Positions 33,871-43,082 of a stretch of DNA of 64,000 nt are shown one piece after another. The stretch covers positions 1 through 64,000 of the forward strand of contig JAGQNR010000001.1 of NCBI GenBank assembly GCA_020427985.1. The letters are read 5' to 3'. The notes beneath the pieces were generated by a model that saw nothing but the letters and a program-made list of their open reading frames with translations, was not told the DNA's origin and ran no database searches. The first letter of the stretch is position 1. Each line of letters begins with the position of its first letter. A program made the translations under genes and the position numbers. The stretch comes from Candidatus Saccharimonadota bacterium (lineage in GTDB: Bacteria > Patescibacteriota > Saccharimonadia > Saccharimonadales > UBA4665).

Positions 33871-34872
33871 ATGCATACATTACTTCGCAATAGGTCAATT
33901 CGTACTATAGTCATGGGTGGTCTTGCGACCATAGCACTTATAATCGCTCCACAAGCAAGTGCACAGCAAGCCGGTGGCTCAGGAAGTGGGCTTCGCATTT
34001 CTCCGGTCAGGACCGAACTTACCATTAAGCCAGGTGAAGCAAAGAGCATTACCATCACAGTACAAAACGTGACCTCCGAAACCAAAGAATTCCAGGCTAT
34101 TATTAATGACTTTGTGGCGGGCGACAACGAGTATGGCCAGCCGGCGCTTATACTCGATGCCGATAAATATGCTCCAAGCCATAGTCTTAAGCGCTATATT
34201 CAAGAAGTTCCTGACGTCACCATACCCGCAGGCCAGTCGAAAGAAGTAAAGGTAACAGTTAATATTCCCCGTGATGCCTCTGGTGGTGGGTATTACGGTG
34301 CGGTTCGCTTTGCCCCAGCGGGCCAGGGCGGTGCTAACAATATTACATTGTCGGCAAGTGTAGGATCTCTTATTTTGGTGAAGGTCCCCGGCACCGTAGA
34401 AGAAAACCTAACGATTACGAGTTTTGATGTCCGCAAGGGTGAAAAGGGCGTTAGTGGCAGTGCGTTCTTTACAACGAACAAAGATTTATATGCCACGGTT
34501 CGCTTTACCAACCAAGGAAACGTGCATGAACAACCCTTTGGCAAAGTAACAGTCAAAAAAGGTGGTAAAACCCTTCAGACTATCGAAATAAATAATCTGG
34601 ACCCGAAAAGTAACGTACTCCCAGATAGCACACGACGTTTCGCCGTCAAACTAGATAAGGTAGGCAGCTGGGGTAAGTATACAGTCGAAGGCAACTTTGG
34701 CTACGGCACTGGCGGTAAATTGCTGAGTGCTAGCTCAAGCTTTTATGTCGTGCCTATGGCATTAATAGTGTTAGGACTGGTACTGCTCGCGCTACTCCTT
34801 CTGGCAATTTTCTGGTTGCCACGAGCAATCAAACGCTACAACGCAAACGTTGTACGTAAAGCACGACGCTAA
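33871..34872 (+). CDS. Membrane-anchored DUF916-like protein
   Basis: 333 residues. Signal peptide (about 1-33), then an Ig-like domain with LRISPVRTELTIKPGEAKSI and VQNVTSETKEFQAII, a second beta domain (about 130-280), and a C-terminal membrane helix (about 293-315) with a basic tail (RRAIKRYN-like). This resembles DUF916 proteins, which in Firmicutes hold WxL surface proteins at the cell wall. The neighbouring secreted paralogues lack anchors, so a similar scaffold role is plausible. GAGGAAAAAC lies before the ATG. Confidence 0.7.
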   Translation: MHTLLRNRSIRTIVMGGLATIALIIAPQASAQQAGGSGSGLRISPVRTELTIKPGEAKSITITVQNVTSETKEFQAIINDFVAGDNEYGQPALILDADKYAPSHSLKRYIQEVPDVTIPAGQSKEVKVTVNIPRDASGGGYYGAVRFAPAGQGGANNITLSASVGSLILVKVPGTVEENLTITSFDVRKGEKGVSGSAFFTTNKDLYATVRFTNQGNVHEQPFGKVTVKKGGKTLQTIEINNLDPKSNVLPDSTRRFAVKLDKVGSWGKYTVEGNFGYGTGGKLLSASSSFYVVPMALIVLGLVLLALLLLAIFWLPRAIKRYNANVVRKARR

Positions 34873-34891
34873 GCGGACTTAGTAAGACCGT

Positions 34892-34930
34892 AAATCTACC
34901 ACTCCTGGTATTGCAGTGGTAGATTTATAT
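34892..34930 (+). terminator. Terminator after the DUF916-like gene
   Basis: AAATCTACCACT / AGTGGTAGATTT, a 12-bp stem with an 11-nt loop, ending in TATATAA. The T-run is weak. Confidence 0.55.
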
Positions 34931-34979
34931 AAACTCTAGCCATTTCGGATGTAGTTCGTTATGCTGTAAGTAATAAACC

Positions 34980-35909
34980 ATGAGCGCTATACACCAATTC
35001 AAATTTATTCGACAATGCATCATAGCAACTTTTTTAGCGGTACTACTTTTGCTGCCTGCAACTGTCCACGCCATTGGCAGCCCCGACCCACAACAATCGG
35101 GTGCTGCGGGCTTGACTGGTCGAATCTCTAGCCCGCCACCGACCCGTGGCGCAACCATTAGTGTCCCTACTGGCGGCACCGTAACAGGCAGCCAAATAAC
35201 GGTGAGTGGACTTTGCCCCAACGGGCTGCTTGTAAAAGTGTTTAGTAATAATATTTTTGTCGGTTCTGCCCAATGTGACCGAGGGAGCTTTTCGTTACAG
35301 ATAGACCTATTTAGCGGTTCAAACGATATCATTGCTCGAGTTTATGATGCACTGGACCAGGCTGGGCCCGATAGCAACACAGTAACAGTAGTGTTTAACG
35401 ATGGTCAGTACTCGGAATTTCGACAACGAGTGAGCCTAACAAGTGCAATTGCAAAGCTGGGCGCACCCGTTGGCACACAGCTATCTTGGCCGATTATTAT
35501 TAGCGGTGGTACCGGCCCTTACGCTATAAGTGTTGATTGGGGTGACGGGAGCGCTGCAGACCTAAAAAGTGTTGCTTTTGCGGGGACATTTAGCTTGACT
35601 CATACCTACAAGTCTGCCGGTATCTACCGCGTGGTCGTGAAGGCTACTGATTCCAAGGGGACGATAGCGTTCTTACAGCTAGTTGGGGTAGGGAGCGGCC
35701 CGGTAACGCAGGGCAGCAGCACTAACTCTGGCAAATCAAGTTCGGGCTCCAACGGTGGAGTGATTATTAGGTATATTTGGTGGCCAATGATACTGCTTGT
35801 ACCAATTATATTTTTGATGTTTTTGGTGGGGCGAAAGTATGAACGGGATGCTATACGTCGTCAGATTGAGCGACAAACCGAGATGTATAGTCAAGAAATT
35901 CAGCGTTAG
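34980..35909 (+). CDS. PKD-domain membrane-anchored exported protein
   Basis: 309 residues. Signal peptide (about 1-28), an Ig-like region (GGTVTGSQITVSGLCPNG, then VARVYDALDQAG), and a PKD domain (about 160-240) with VDWGDGS and HTYKSAGIYRVVVKATD. A Ser/Gly linker precedes a C-terminal membrane helix (about 262-284) and a charged cytoplasmic tail. It closes the surface cluster and, like the DUF916-like protein, is anchored by a C-terminal helix. Confidence 0.75.
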   Translation: MSAIHQFKFIRQCIIATFLAVLLLLPATVHAIGSPDPQQSGAAGLTGRISSPPPTRGATISVPTGGTVTGSQITVSGLCPNGLLVKVFSNNIFVGSAQCDRGSFSLQIDLFSGSNDIIARVYDALDQAGPDSNTVTVVFNDGQYSEFRQRVSLTSAIAKLGAPVGTQLSWPIIISGGTGPYAISVDWGDGSAADLKSVAFAGTFSLTHTYKSAGIYRVVVKATDSKGTIAFLQLVGVGSGPVTQGSSTNSGKSSSGSNGGVIIRYIWWPMILLVPIIFLMFLVGRKYERDAIRRQIERQTEMYSQEIQR

Positions 35910-36117
35910 ATTTGGCAGCTCCCAATTTCTAAAACCCTTGTCGTCTGAAATTCTAGATTCTTTGCTGCGTTCTAAACTCTCTCCGTGCTTTATTCATGTC
36001 TCTGCTCTGAGATATCTGATACCTTCTTCTAGCATCCATTGCTCCCCGCAATCGCAGAGCGAAGAAGAGTGGTCTAAGCGCCCTTCTTTGGCTCTTGTTC
36101 CTCATCGCCCACCCCCC

Positions 36118-36123
36118 TATACT
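36118..36123 (+). promoter_or_regulatory. -10 of mnmA, leaderless
   Basis: TATACT 7 nt before the ATG at 36131. Confidence 0.55.
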
Positions 36124-36130
36124 GTAGACA

Positions 36131-37183
36131 ATGAAAGTCTATGTCGGTCTAAGTGGTGGTGTCGATAGTTCAGTAACAGCAGCCAAGCTCATCGAGCAGG
36201 GGCATGATGTGACAGGCGTGTACATGAAAAACTGGAGTCAAGATTTGCCGGGCTTTGATTGTCCGTGGCGCGAGGACTATCGAGACGCCAAAAGAGTAGC
36301 GGTTGACCTAGGCATCCCCTTTGAGCTTTTTGATTTTGAAACCGAATATCGTCAGCGTGTTGTTAACTATATGCTCGACGGCTACAAGCAGGGGCTGACT
36401 CCCAACCCAGACATTATGTGTAATCAAGAAATAAAATTCCGACTATTTTTAGAAGTTGCGCTTTCAAAAGGGGCCGAGATGATAGCCACCGGTCACTATG
36501 CAAGGGTTATTCATACAAAAGAAGGGGCCGAGCTACACATGGCGGCCGACGCCAACAAAGACCAGACCTACTTTTTGTATCGGGTAACCGAAGACGCACT
36601 GCGACACAGTTTAATGCCGATAGGTGACTTTCCAGACAAACAGTCGGTGCGAGCCGAGGCAGCACGGCTGGGCCTTGCCACTGCGCAAAAGAAGGACAGC
36701 CAGGGTATCTGCTTTGTCGGCAAGGTTGGTATAAAAGAGTTTTTGCTGCACGAGCTTGGCCCGCAACAGCCTGGAACGGTCCTCGATCAACACGGCGTGG
36801 CGATTGGTGAGCACGAGGGGGCCATATTTTATACCATTGGCCAGCGCCAGGGCTTGGGTATCGGTGGCGGGCTGCCGTATTATGTGACAGGCAAAGATAT
36901 GGCCAAAAACGAAGTTTACGTAACGACTGACATTCAAGATACAGCTCTGTGGCGAAACGCATTACGCTTGCAGCAGGTGCATTGGATTAACGCCGCGCCA
37001 ACAGAACAAAAAAAGTACCAAATTCGCACTCGCCATCGTGCCGAGTTGGTGGGCTGCACTGTTGAAATGGCCGAAAACGGTGCTACTATTCGTTTGAACG
37101 AGCAAGTCCGGGCGATTACACCCGGACAGTCAGCAGTACTCTACGAGGGCACTCGTGTAGTTGGCGGCGGTATTGTCGTCTAA
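36131..37183 (+). CDS. mnmA: tRNA-specific 2-thiouridylase MnmA
   Basis: 350 residues. PP-loop SGGVDSS at residues 8-14 binds ATP; the two catalytic Cys are in NPDIMCNQEIKF (near 98) and SQGICFVGK (near 197). HYARV and GQRQGLGIGGG are also family features. It adenylates U34 of tRNA Lys/Glu/Gln and inserts sulfur from a persulfide, plausibly provided by the cysteine desulfurase at 20404. The ~220 bases upstream (35910-36117) hold no recognisable gene. Confidence 0.96.
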   Translation: MKVYVGLSGGVDSSVTAAKLIEQGHDVTGVYMKNWSQDLPGFDCPWREDYRDAKRVAVDLGIPFELFDFETEYRQRVVNYMLDGYKQGLTPNPDIMCNQEIKFRLFLEVALSKGAEMIATGHYARVIHTKEGAELHMAADANKDQTYFLYRVTEDALRHSLMPIGDFPDKQSVRAEAARLGLATAQKKDSQGICFVGKVGIKEFLLHELGPQQPGTVLDQHGVAIGEHEGAIFYTIGQRQGLGIGGGLPYYVTGKDMAKNEVYVTTDIQDTALWRNALRLQQVHWINAAPTEQKKYQIRTRHRAELVGCTVEMAENGATIRLNEQVRAITPGQSAVLYEGTRVVGGGIVV

Positions 37184-37184
37184 C

Positions 37185-37388
37185 CTAGGCCGTAGGACGA
37201 TTTGCTTCAAGCCCGTTAAAGAAAAGTGATGAAACCACTGCTCCCCCCAAAACGTTTGAAGAGTAATCGCGTCGGAACGCATCACCTTCGGCAAGTAACT
37301 TTTCTCTTCTTTCTGCAGCCCAGTTTTGTTGAATTAGCATAGCTTGCTCATCCTCCATAGGTGAAGAGGGTTGTTCTGGTGTTGTCAT
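37185..37388 (-). CDS. Hypothetical small protein
   Basis: 67 residues, not recognised. Polar and helical (MLIQQNWAAERREKLLAEGD), with SSNVLGGAVVSSLFFNG at the end. The ATG at 37388 is well placed after AAAGGAG (complement near 37395-37401), which argues that it is a real gene. It converges on mnmA with a 1-nt gap. Confidence 0.55.
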   Translation of the reverse strand: MTTPEQPSSPMEDEQAMLIQQNWAAERREKLLAEGDAFRRDYSSNVLGGAVVSSLFFNGLEANRPTA

Positions 37389-37496
37389 AGCACTCCTTTT
37401 GACAGTTTTGTTATGTATATTGCCATGGTTATATTTATGGATTGATTTTTAGTATACACCAAAAACTCTAGTCAAAAGTTGTGATATGTATCACAT

Positions 37497-38393
37497 TTAT
37501 AGACTGTCCACTAAGCTAGCTGTGAGTGCACCAATGAGTTCAACCGAGGGCGCAAGGGGTTTCTCTTGAATCTTTACATATTTCTTGACGCCTAAAACTC
37601 CCTCAATGTCAGTAGCTGGCTCTAGCTTTTGAGAAGATAGGCTTATGGTGGATACCTTCTCATCGTTGCCAAAAAATGCCACTGCTAGTCGACCAACATT
37701 GTTGTCTCCGTTCAGTGAGTCAATATATGCAGTGGTTTTGGTCTCGAAACTCGCTCGTGAATCGATTCCAGGCATTTCTTTGGTCGTTTTACGGGTAATG
37801 CGTCGAATGCTAAGCGACAAAGTGGGGTCGTCGAGCATCGAAACCTGCTCTACCATGGTAGCACTTTGACAATCATCGACGATAGCGGCAATCGCCAGTT
37901 TTAGCTCGTTTGGTTCAGTAGGCATATAGCGTATTCTGCCGCACTGCAGATGAGACAGAATATTTGTGTGCACATCGGTCTCAGGCACTGAATGGGACAA
38001 AACATCAGTCTTAACGGGTCTATCAGAGCCAGCTTCTTCAATAAAAAGACTTAGGTAGTTATGGGTGTTAGCTGCACGTATAAATCGCAACTGATTACTA
38101 CCCATCTGGCTGATTGCACTCCAAGGAATGCTAATTTGCGAAGGCGAAAGAGTTATGCCGTGTTTTGTAGAGCGGGGCACAGCTGTCACTTCCCAGGGCT
38201 TGCTGCGGAGAGCAGAACCTTGAGACATTGCAGCTAAAATGCCAAAATGGTCAGGATGCAACAGGGGTGAGCCAGAGCTGAGCACATCACTCACAATAAG
38301 TTCTCGATATGTTTCTGCAGGTGGGCTCCCCTCGAACGGTGAGGTAATAAGTGCGTGGAGCTCTTCTGCTGCTCGAGTGAAGCTAGAATGCAT
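37497..38393 (-). CDS. Hypothetical protein
   Basis: 298 residues from ATG 38393; a longer frame to 38633 overlaps the FtsA-like gene and is rejected. No family recognised. Soluble, no signal peptide, mixed composition with an alpha/beta pattern (RIRYMPTEPNELKLAIAAIV, TDIEGVLGVKKYVKI). It has its own leaderless promoter divergent from the FtsA-like gene. Confidence 0.6.
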   Translation of the reverse strand: MHSSFTRAAEELHALITSPFEGSPPAETYRELIVSDVLSSGSPLLHPDHFGILAAMSQGSALRSKPWEVTAVPRSTKHGITLSPSQISIPWSAISQMGSNQLRFIRAANTHNYLSLFIEEAGSDRPVKTDVLSHSVPETDVHTNILSHLQCGRIRYMPTEPNELKLAIAAIVDDCQSATMVEQVSMLDDPTLSLSIRRITRKTTKEMPGIDSRASFETKTTAYIDSLNGDNNVGRLAVAFFGNDEKVSTISLSSQKLEPATDIEGVLGVKKYVKIQEKPLAPSVELIGALTASLVDSL

Positions 38394-38399
38394 AAATAT

Positions 38400-38405
38400 A
38401 TTATA
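38400..38405 (-). promoter_or_regulatory. -10 of the 38393 gene, leaderless
   Basis: Minus-strand TATAAT 6 nt before the ATG at 38393. Confidence 0.6.
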
Positions 38406-38457
38406 GCACTTTAAATTATCATAGTCAATGGGGTCGAAAGAGGAGAAGTGTTTATGG

Positions 38458-38463
38458 TAAAAT
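38458..38463 (+). promoter_or_regulatory. -10 of FtsA-like gene
   Basis: TAAAAT 9 nt before the ATG at 38473; divergent from the minus-strand promoter only ~55 bp away. Confidence 0.45.
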
Positions 38464-38472
38464 AGACCAGAT

Positions 38473-39771
38473 ATGCTAGATAAAATGAAACAGATTAAAT
38501 CTGCCGCTCTTTCTCGAGTCAGTGCTCGCCAAGATGCTGCCGCCCAAAAACATATTGTTGCCCTCGATATTGGTACCGAGTATGTCAAAGCCTTGATTGG
38601 TCGGATAGACGAAGGCGGTACCATAAGCATCATTGGGGCTGGCCGTCAGCACCAGTCTTTAAGCGATATGCAGGCCGGCGCAGTGGCCGACATTGGTGGG
38701 GTAGTCGAAAACTGCGACAAAGCCCTTAGTGAGGCCGAACAGCAGGCCGGTGTGAGCGTGCGAAGTGCTGTGATTGGTATTGCCGGGGAACTAATTAAAG
38801 GTAAGACAACCACTGTTAGGGTAGTACGCACGCAGCCCAAAAAGGCGCTGGATATGCCCGAAGTAGAAAAAATTATTCGTTTAGTTCAGGAGCGTGCCGA
38901 AGCCAGGGCCCGCGAGGAGCTTGCCTGGGAACTTGGTGGTAAAAAAATCGAAGTACGGCTCGTCAATAGCGCTCTTGTGGGGATGGAGATAGACGGTTAT
39001 ACGGTAACAAACCCGGTTGGTTTTCAGGGAAAAGAAGTTGTTGTGCAGTTGTATACGGCATTTGCACCAATGATTCACATTGGGGCACTTGAGCGAGTGG
39101 CCGAGCAGCTTGATCTTGACCTTTTGGCGGTTGCTGCCGAACCGTTTGGCGTGGCCCGAGCGGTAATTGGTAATGACCAGTCAGCCAGCATGAGCGCCGT
39201 ACTTATGGACCTAGGCGGCGGAACGACCGATATTGCTGTGGTGCATGAAGGTGGCGTGCAGGGTACAAAAATGTTTGGGATTGGCGGCCGAGCATACACT
39301 CGTGCTATCGAACGCGATTTGGGAGTAGAGTTTGACCAGGCCGAGGACTATAAAGTGGGGCTCAAAGACGATGAAGTGCCGGCTAAAGTTCGTCCCAAGG
39401 TTGAGGTGGCGCTTACTAAGACACTCGATGTCTGGATGGGCGGAATAGAACTGGCGTTGGCCGAGTTTACCAAGCTTGACCATCTACCACATCGCGTTTA
39501 TTTGTGCGGGGGTGGTTCATCACTCGAAATGCTCGTTGACCGCCTTCAAGACACTGACTGGTACACCAAGCTGCCATTTACCAGGAAGCCCCTAGTCGCA
39601 CACATACGCCCCGACCAAGTGGTGGGCATTAGCGATACTACAGGCCATGTCAATGATCATACCTATATTACGGCCATGGGGTTACTCCGCGTCGGCCTAG
39701 ACACAGTGCAGTTTACCGGTACAACAGGCGACAGCGTTAAAGAGAAACTTGACAGGATACTCCATGTCTAG
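38473..39771 (+). CDS. Cell division protein FtsA-like (ASKHA actin fold)
   Basis: 432 residues. Actin-fold phosphate loops: ALDIGTEYVKALIG near residue 30 and VLMDLGGGTTDIAVV near 244, plus VYLCGGGSSLEML near 343. The 1C-like region (SVRSAVIGIAGELIKG) is typical of FtsA rather than PilM or MreB. The N-terminus adds ~25 residues. There is no obvious C-terminal amphipathic membrane helix, although KEKLDRILHV could be a short one. FtsA tethers FtsZ to the membrane; ftsZ is not in this window. Confidence 0.8.
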   Translation: MLDKMKQIKSAALSRVSARQDAAAQKHIVALDIGTEYVKALIGRIDEGGTISIIGAGRQHQSLSDMQAGAVADIGGVVENCDKALSEAEQQAGVSVRSAVIGIAGELIKGKTTTVRVVRTQPKKALDMPEVEKIIRLVQERAEARAREELAWELGGKKIEVRLVNSALVGMEIDGYTVTNPVGFQGKEVVVQLYTAFAPMIHIGALERVAEQLDLDLLAVAAEPFGVARAVIGNDQSASMSAVLMDLGGGTTDIAVVHEGGVQGTKMFGIGGRAYTRAIERDLGVEFDQAEDYKVGLKDDEVPAKVRPKVEVALTKTLDVWMGGIELALAEFTKLDHLPHRVYLCGGGSSLEMLVDRLQDTDWYTKLPFTRKPLVAHIRPDQVVGISDTTGHVNDHTYITAMGLLRVGLDTVQFTGTTGDSVKEKLDRILHV

Positions 39772-39821
39772 CCAGTATTTTCAGCAGCGTATTTTGCGAA
39801 CAAGCAATGAAAGCAGGAACT

Positions 39822-41543
39822 ATGCCAGCCAAGATTAAAACCGCAGCAGTCACTAAGTCCAAAGAAACCATCTACATTGATGTTGATGACGAAATAACCA
39901 GCATTATTGAAAAACTTCGGACTAGTAAGGGCACTATTTTGGCATTAGTACTGCCTAAGCGCGCCACTATGCTTCAGAGTGTTGTTAACATGAAGCTCCT
40001 CAAGCGAGCGGCCGACGATGTCAAGAAAAACCTTGTGCTTATTACGACCGAAAAGACCATCCTACCCCTAGCCGGAAGTGTTGGACTGCATGTGGCGACA
40101 ACCCCCACTAGCCGTCCTGCCATTCCGGCAGTAGTGAATCGTCCGGACGATGCAGTCGAAAACATTAGTGAACCTATAGGTCTCGATGATGAAGCCGTCG
40201 AGGACTTTGATTCCCAGGCACAAGCAGCAACACCAATTGGTGCGCTGGCGGCTGCTCAAAAGCCTGCCTCACTCGATGATGAAATCGAAGAGACTGAGGC
40301 TATCACCATGCCCGAGGAAGATACTGTTATAGAGCCATCTGCAACCGACAAAAAACCCGTTCCTAAAGACAAAAATCTTGCAGTACCAAGCTTTGACTTG
40401 TTTAAAAAGCGTATTGCGCTCGGCGTGCTTGCAGCAATACTGCTTGTAGCTGCCTGGGTACTAGCATTTGTTGTCTTGCCTAAAGCCACCGTTACCGTTG
40501 CTACCGAAACCAGAACCATAGATACCGACATATCGCTTACGCTAGACACTGCTGCCAAAACTCTCGACAGCACAAAAAAAATTGTGCCAGCAACAGCTTT
40601 TTCATTACAAAAATCATATGCACAACAGGTGTCAGCAACGGGCCAGCAGAATAACGGCGAGAAGGCAACCGGCAAGATAACCGTTACGAACTGTACCGAC
40701 AACTCAATCACAGTACCAGCCGGTACTAGTTTTACTAAAGATAATAAGGCTTTCTTGTCGGCAGAATCTATGAGTGTACCTGGGAGTAACTTTACAAGTT
40801 CAGGCACCTGCAAAGAAGACGGAAAACGTACTGTAAACGTCACGGCAGTAAAGGCCGGAGCCGCCTACAATCTTGCCCCAGGCACTTATAGTTTCTCGGG
40901 CTCCACGGCGAAGGTTTCTGCTTACGGCTCGGCAATGACTGGAGGCACGGATGATATTACAAAGGTGGTCGCTCAGAGCGACATAGACACAGCCAAAGAA
41001 AAGATTACTACCTCGCAAGATGTAACCGCCATGAAACAGAGCTTACAAGACGGCCTCAAGGGCAAGGGAGTAGTACCAATACCCTCAACGTATTTGGCAA
41101 GTGAGCCGCAAATTACTAGCAGTGCACAAGCTGGCGACAAGGCTGACACCGTAACCGTAAATGCAGTGGTTACCTATAACATGCTGGGTGCTATGCAGTC
41201 AGACCTCGAGGCGCTGGTCAAAGAAAATGTGCAAAAAGAAATTGGTAATACTGCAAAAGCGTCGCAAAAAATAATTGACTTTGGACTTAAGAAAGCTACG
41301 TTTGCTCAGGACCAGCCAGCTACCAAGACTTCGGCCTCAGTTGGACTAAAGACTCGTTCAGTGGTGGGGCCTGAGCTGTCAATTGCCGCTCTTAAACAAC
41401 AGGTTGCTGGCAAAAAATCTGGACAAATTAAACAGGAACTGACGCAAATCGAAGGCGTGACAGACGTTAAAGTCGCGTATAGCCCGTTCTGGGTTAGTTC
41501 GGTTCCTAAAAACGTTAACAAAATAACCGTCACACTTGATTAG
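39822..41543 (+). CDS. gp47/baseplate-J-like membrane protein
   Basis: 573 residues from ATG 39822, preferred over 39807 because GCAGGA stands 6 nt upstream. The N-terminal cytoplasmic part (about 1-190) has a nucleotide-independent alpha/beta domain (IYIDVDDEITSIIEKLRTS) and a long acidic linker. A membrane helix (about 196-218) follows, then an exported beta-rich region with ATGKITVTNC...VPAGTSF, as in gp47/baseplate J-like proteins that are frequent in Patescibacteria. Function unknown; possibly part of an envelope-spanning structure. It sits between ftsA-like and ruvX. Confidence 0.65.
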   Translation: MPAKIKTAAVTKSKETIYIDVDDEITSIIEKLRTSKGTILALVLPKRATMLQSVVNMKLLKRAADDVKKNLVLITTEKTILPLAGSVGLHVATTPTSRPAIPAVVNRPDDAVENISEPIGLDDEAVEDFDSQAQAATPIGALAAAQKPASLDDEIEETEAITMPEEDTVIEPSATDKKPVPKDKNLAVPSFDLFKKRIALGVLAAILLVAAWVLAFVVLPKATVTVATETRTIDTDISLTLDTAAKTLDSTKKIVPATAFSLQKSYAQQVSATGQQNNGEKATGKITVTNCTDNSITVPAGTSFTKDNKAFLSAESMSVPGSNFTSSGTCKEDGKRTVNVTAVKAGAAYNLAPGTYSFSGSTAKVSAYGSAMTGGTDDITKVVAQSDIDTAKEKITTSQDVTAMKQSLQDGLKGKGVVPIPSTYLASEPQITSSAQAGDKADTVTVNAVVTYNMLGAMQSDLEALVKENVQKEIGNTAKASQKIIDFGLKKATFAQDQPATKTSASVGLKTRSVVGPELSIAALKQQVAGKKSGQIKQELTQIEGVTDVKVAYSPFWVSSVPKNVNKITVTLD

Positions 41544-41554
41544 TATAATTGGGG

Positions 41555-41560
41555 TACACT
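41555..41560 (+). promoter_or_regulatory. -10 of ruvX, leaderless
   Basis: TACACT 6 nt before the ATG at 41567. An alternative TATAAT at 41544-41549 would give an ~11-nt leader. Confidence 0.45.
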
Positions 41561-41566
41561 AGCTAT

Positions 41567-41986
41567 ATGAATGACCAGGATTATACGATACTCGGTATAG
41601 ATTATGGCGATGTACGTGTTGGCATCGCTCTAGCGCACAATATCGCAAAATTACCCCATCCGCTCACAACGCTCTCCAACAATGACCAACTGATTACGAC
41701 CATTGCCCAAATAATTCAAGAACAAAATACGAAACTAATTGTGCTAGGACTGCCACTCAGTGCTAGTGGCAACGAAACACAGCAGACTCAAAAAGTGAGA
41801 CAGTTTTGTAGCCAGCTTTCTGAGCAGGTGCCATGGCCGGTTGTACTGGTTGATGAATCATATTCCAGTGTTGCGGTACAGGAACGTCATGGTCACGCGG
41901 TTGTTGCAAAAGAAGCCATCGATGCACAGGCGGCTGCGGTAATACTAGAGAGATACTTTATGGAGCAAAAAGGAGAAGCACAATGA
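41567..41986 (+). CDS. ruvX: YqgF/RuvX family RNase H-fold nuclease
   Basis: 139 residues from ATG 41567 (MNDQDYTILG). GIDYGDVRVGIAL contains the first catalytic Asp, LIVLGLPLSASGNET follows, then LVDESYSSVAVQE with the catalytic Glu, and DAQAAAVIL with the last Asp. The family acts on 16S rRNA 5' maturation (YqgF) and was proposed as a Holliday junction resolvase. ATGA overlap with mltG. Confidence 0.9.
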   Translation: MNDQDYTILGIDYGDVRVGIALAHNIAKLPHPLTTLSNNDQLITTIAQIIQEQNTKLIVLGLPLSASGNETQQTQKVRQFCSQLSEQVPWPVVLVDESYSSVAVQERHGHAVVAKEAIDAQAAAVILERYFMEQKGEAQ

Positions 41987-43038
41987 AACGTAAGGGCCAA
42001 ACACTACGGGTCATCGGTAAAAAAAGTATGACTCGCAAACTTATTGCTGCCTTGGCTATCTTTTGCCTGCTTGCAGGCGCTGGATTATTATATGGCGTCA
42101 ATAAATATCATGAAAACCTGCGCCCGGTCAGTACAAGTACCCAGCCTAAAACCGTCGCAATCGCAAGTGGAGCCACGGTACGAACTATCGCCACAACTTT
42201 GCGACAGCAAGGCCTTATACGCAACGAGTGGGCCTTTACGCGCTATGCACAACTAACAAATGCCGGGCGCTATTTGCAGGCAGGCACTTACGAGTTTACT
42301 CCTAGCCAGAGTACTCAAGAAATCATTGGTCAGCTCACTCACGGCAAAGTTGCAACCCAGCTCGTCACAATTCTTCCTGGCAAGCGTATTGACCAAATCA
42401 AACAGTCACTCATTAGACAAGGCTTTAGCGAGCAAGAAGTCGACCAAGCTCTCGACCCCGCACAATACGAGTCAAGTCCAGCACTTGTTGACAAGCCAAA
42501 AGGGGCGAGTCTCGAAGGATATATCTATCCTGAATCTTTCCAGCGTACGGCCGATACTAAAGTCTCGTCGATTGTTCAGCAGTCCATTTTGCGTCTTCAG
42601 AAACAGCTTACTCCAGAGGTAAGAGACGGATTTAAAAAACAAGGTATTACTGTATACCAAGGGTTAATATTGGCCTCAATTGTAGAAAAAGAAGTGGTCA
42701 AACAGTCTGATAAAAATCAGGCGGCGCAGGTTTTTTTGACCCGCATAAAGGTAGGTATGCCACTTGGCAGTGATGTGACGGCTTTTTACGGTTCTGAGCT
42801 GGCGGGTAAGGGCCAAGATGTCACCTACGACACACCCTATAACACTCGTATTCACACCGGTATGCCTCCAACACCAATTAGCAATGTTAGCGAAAGTTCT
42901 TTGCAGGCAGTAGCAAAGCCGGCCGCTACCGACTGGTTGTTTTTTGTAGCTGGCGATGACGGAACGACCTACTTCTCCAAAACAGTCGCTGAACATGAAG
43001 CTTTGACCAAAAAATATTGCATCAAACTATGTCAATAA
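41983..43038 (+). CDS. mltG: Endolytic murein transglycosylase MltG
   Basis: 351 residues. An N-terminal membrane anchor (about 18-38) precedes a LysM-like region (IASGATVRTIATTLRQQGLI) and the catalytic YceG domain: SLEGYIYPES near 170, LASIVEKEV near 229-237 with the catalytic Glu, and NTRIHTGMPPTPISN near 288. It cuts nascent peptidoglycan to end glycan strands, on the outer side of the membrane. The ruvX-mltG pair is a common bacterial arrangement. Confidence 0.95.
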   Translation: MKRKGQTLRVIGKKSMTRKLIAALAIFCLLAGAGLLYGVNKYHENLRPVSTSTQPKTVAIASGATVRTIATTLRQQGLIRNEWAFTRYAQLTNAGRYLQAGTYEFTPSQSTQEIIGQLTHGKVATQLVTILPGKRIDQIKQSLIRQGFSEQEVDQALDPAQYESSPALVDKPKGASLEGYIYPESFQRTADTKVSSIVQQSILRLQKQLTPEVRDGFKKQGITVYQGLILASIVEKEVVKQSDKNQAAQVFLTRIKVGMPLGSDVTAFYGSELAGKGQDVTYDTPYNTRIHTGMPPTPISNVSESSLQAVAKPAATDWLFFVAGDDGTTYFSKTVAEHEALTKKYCIKLCQ

Positions 43039-43082
43039 ACAGAGACAGAAAAATATAGTTCGTAAAATGTTCGCTAACTTAG

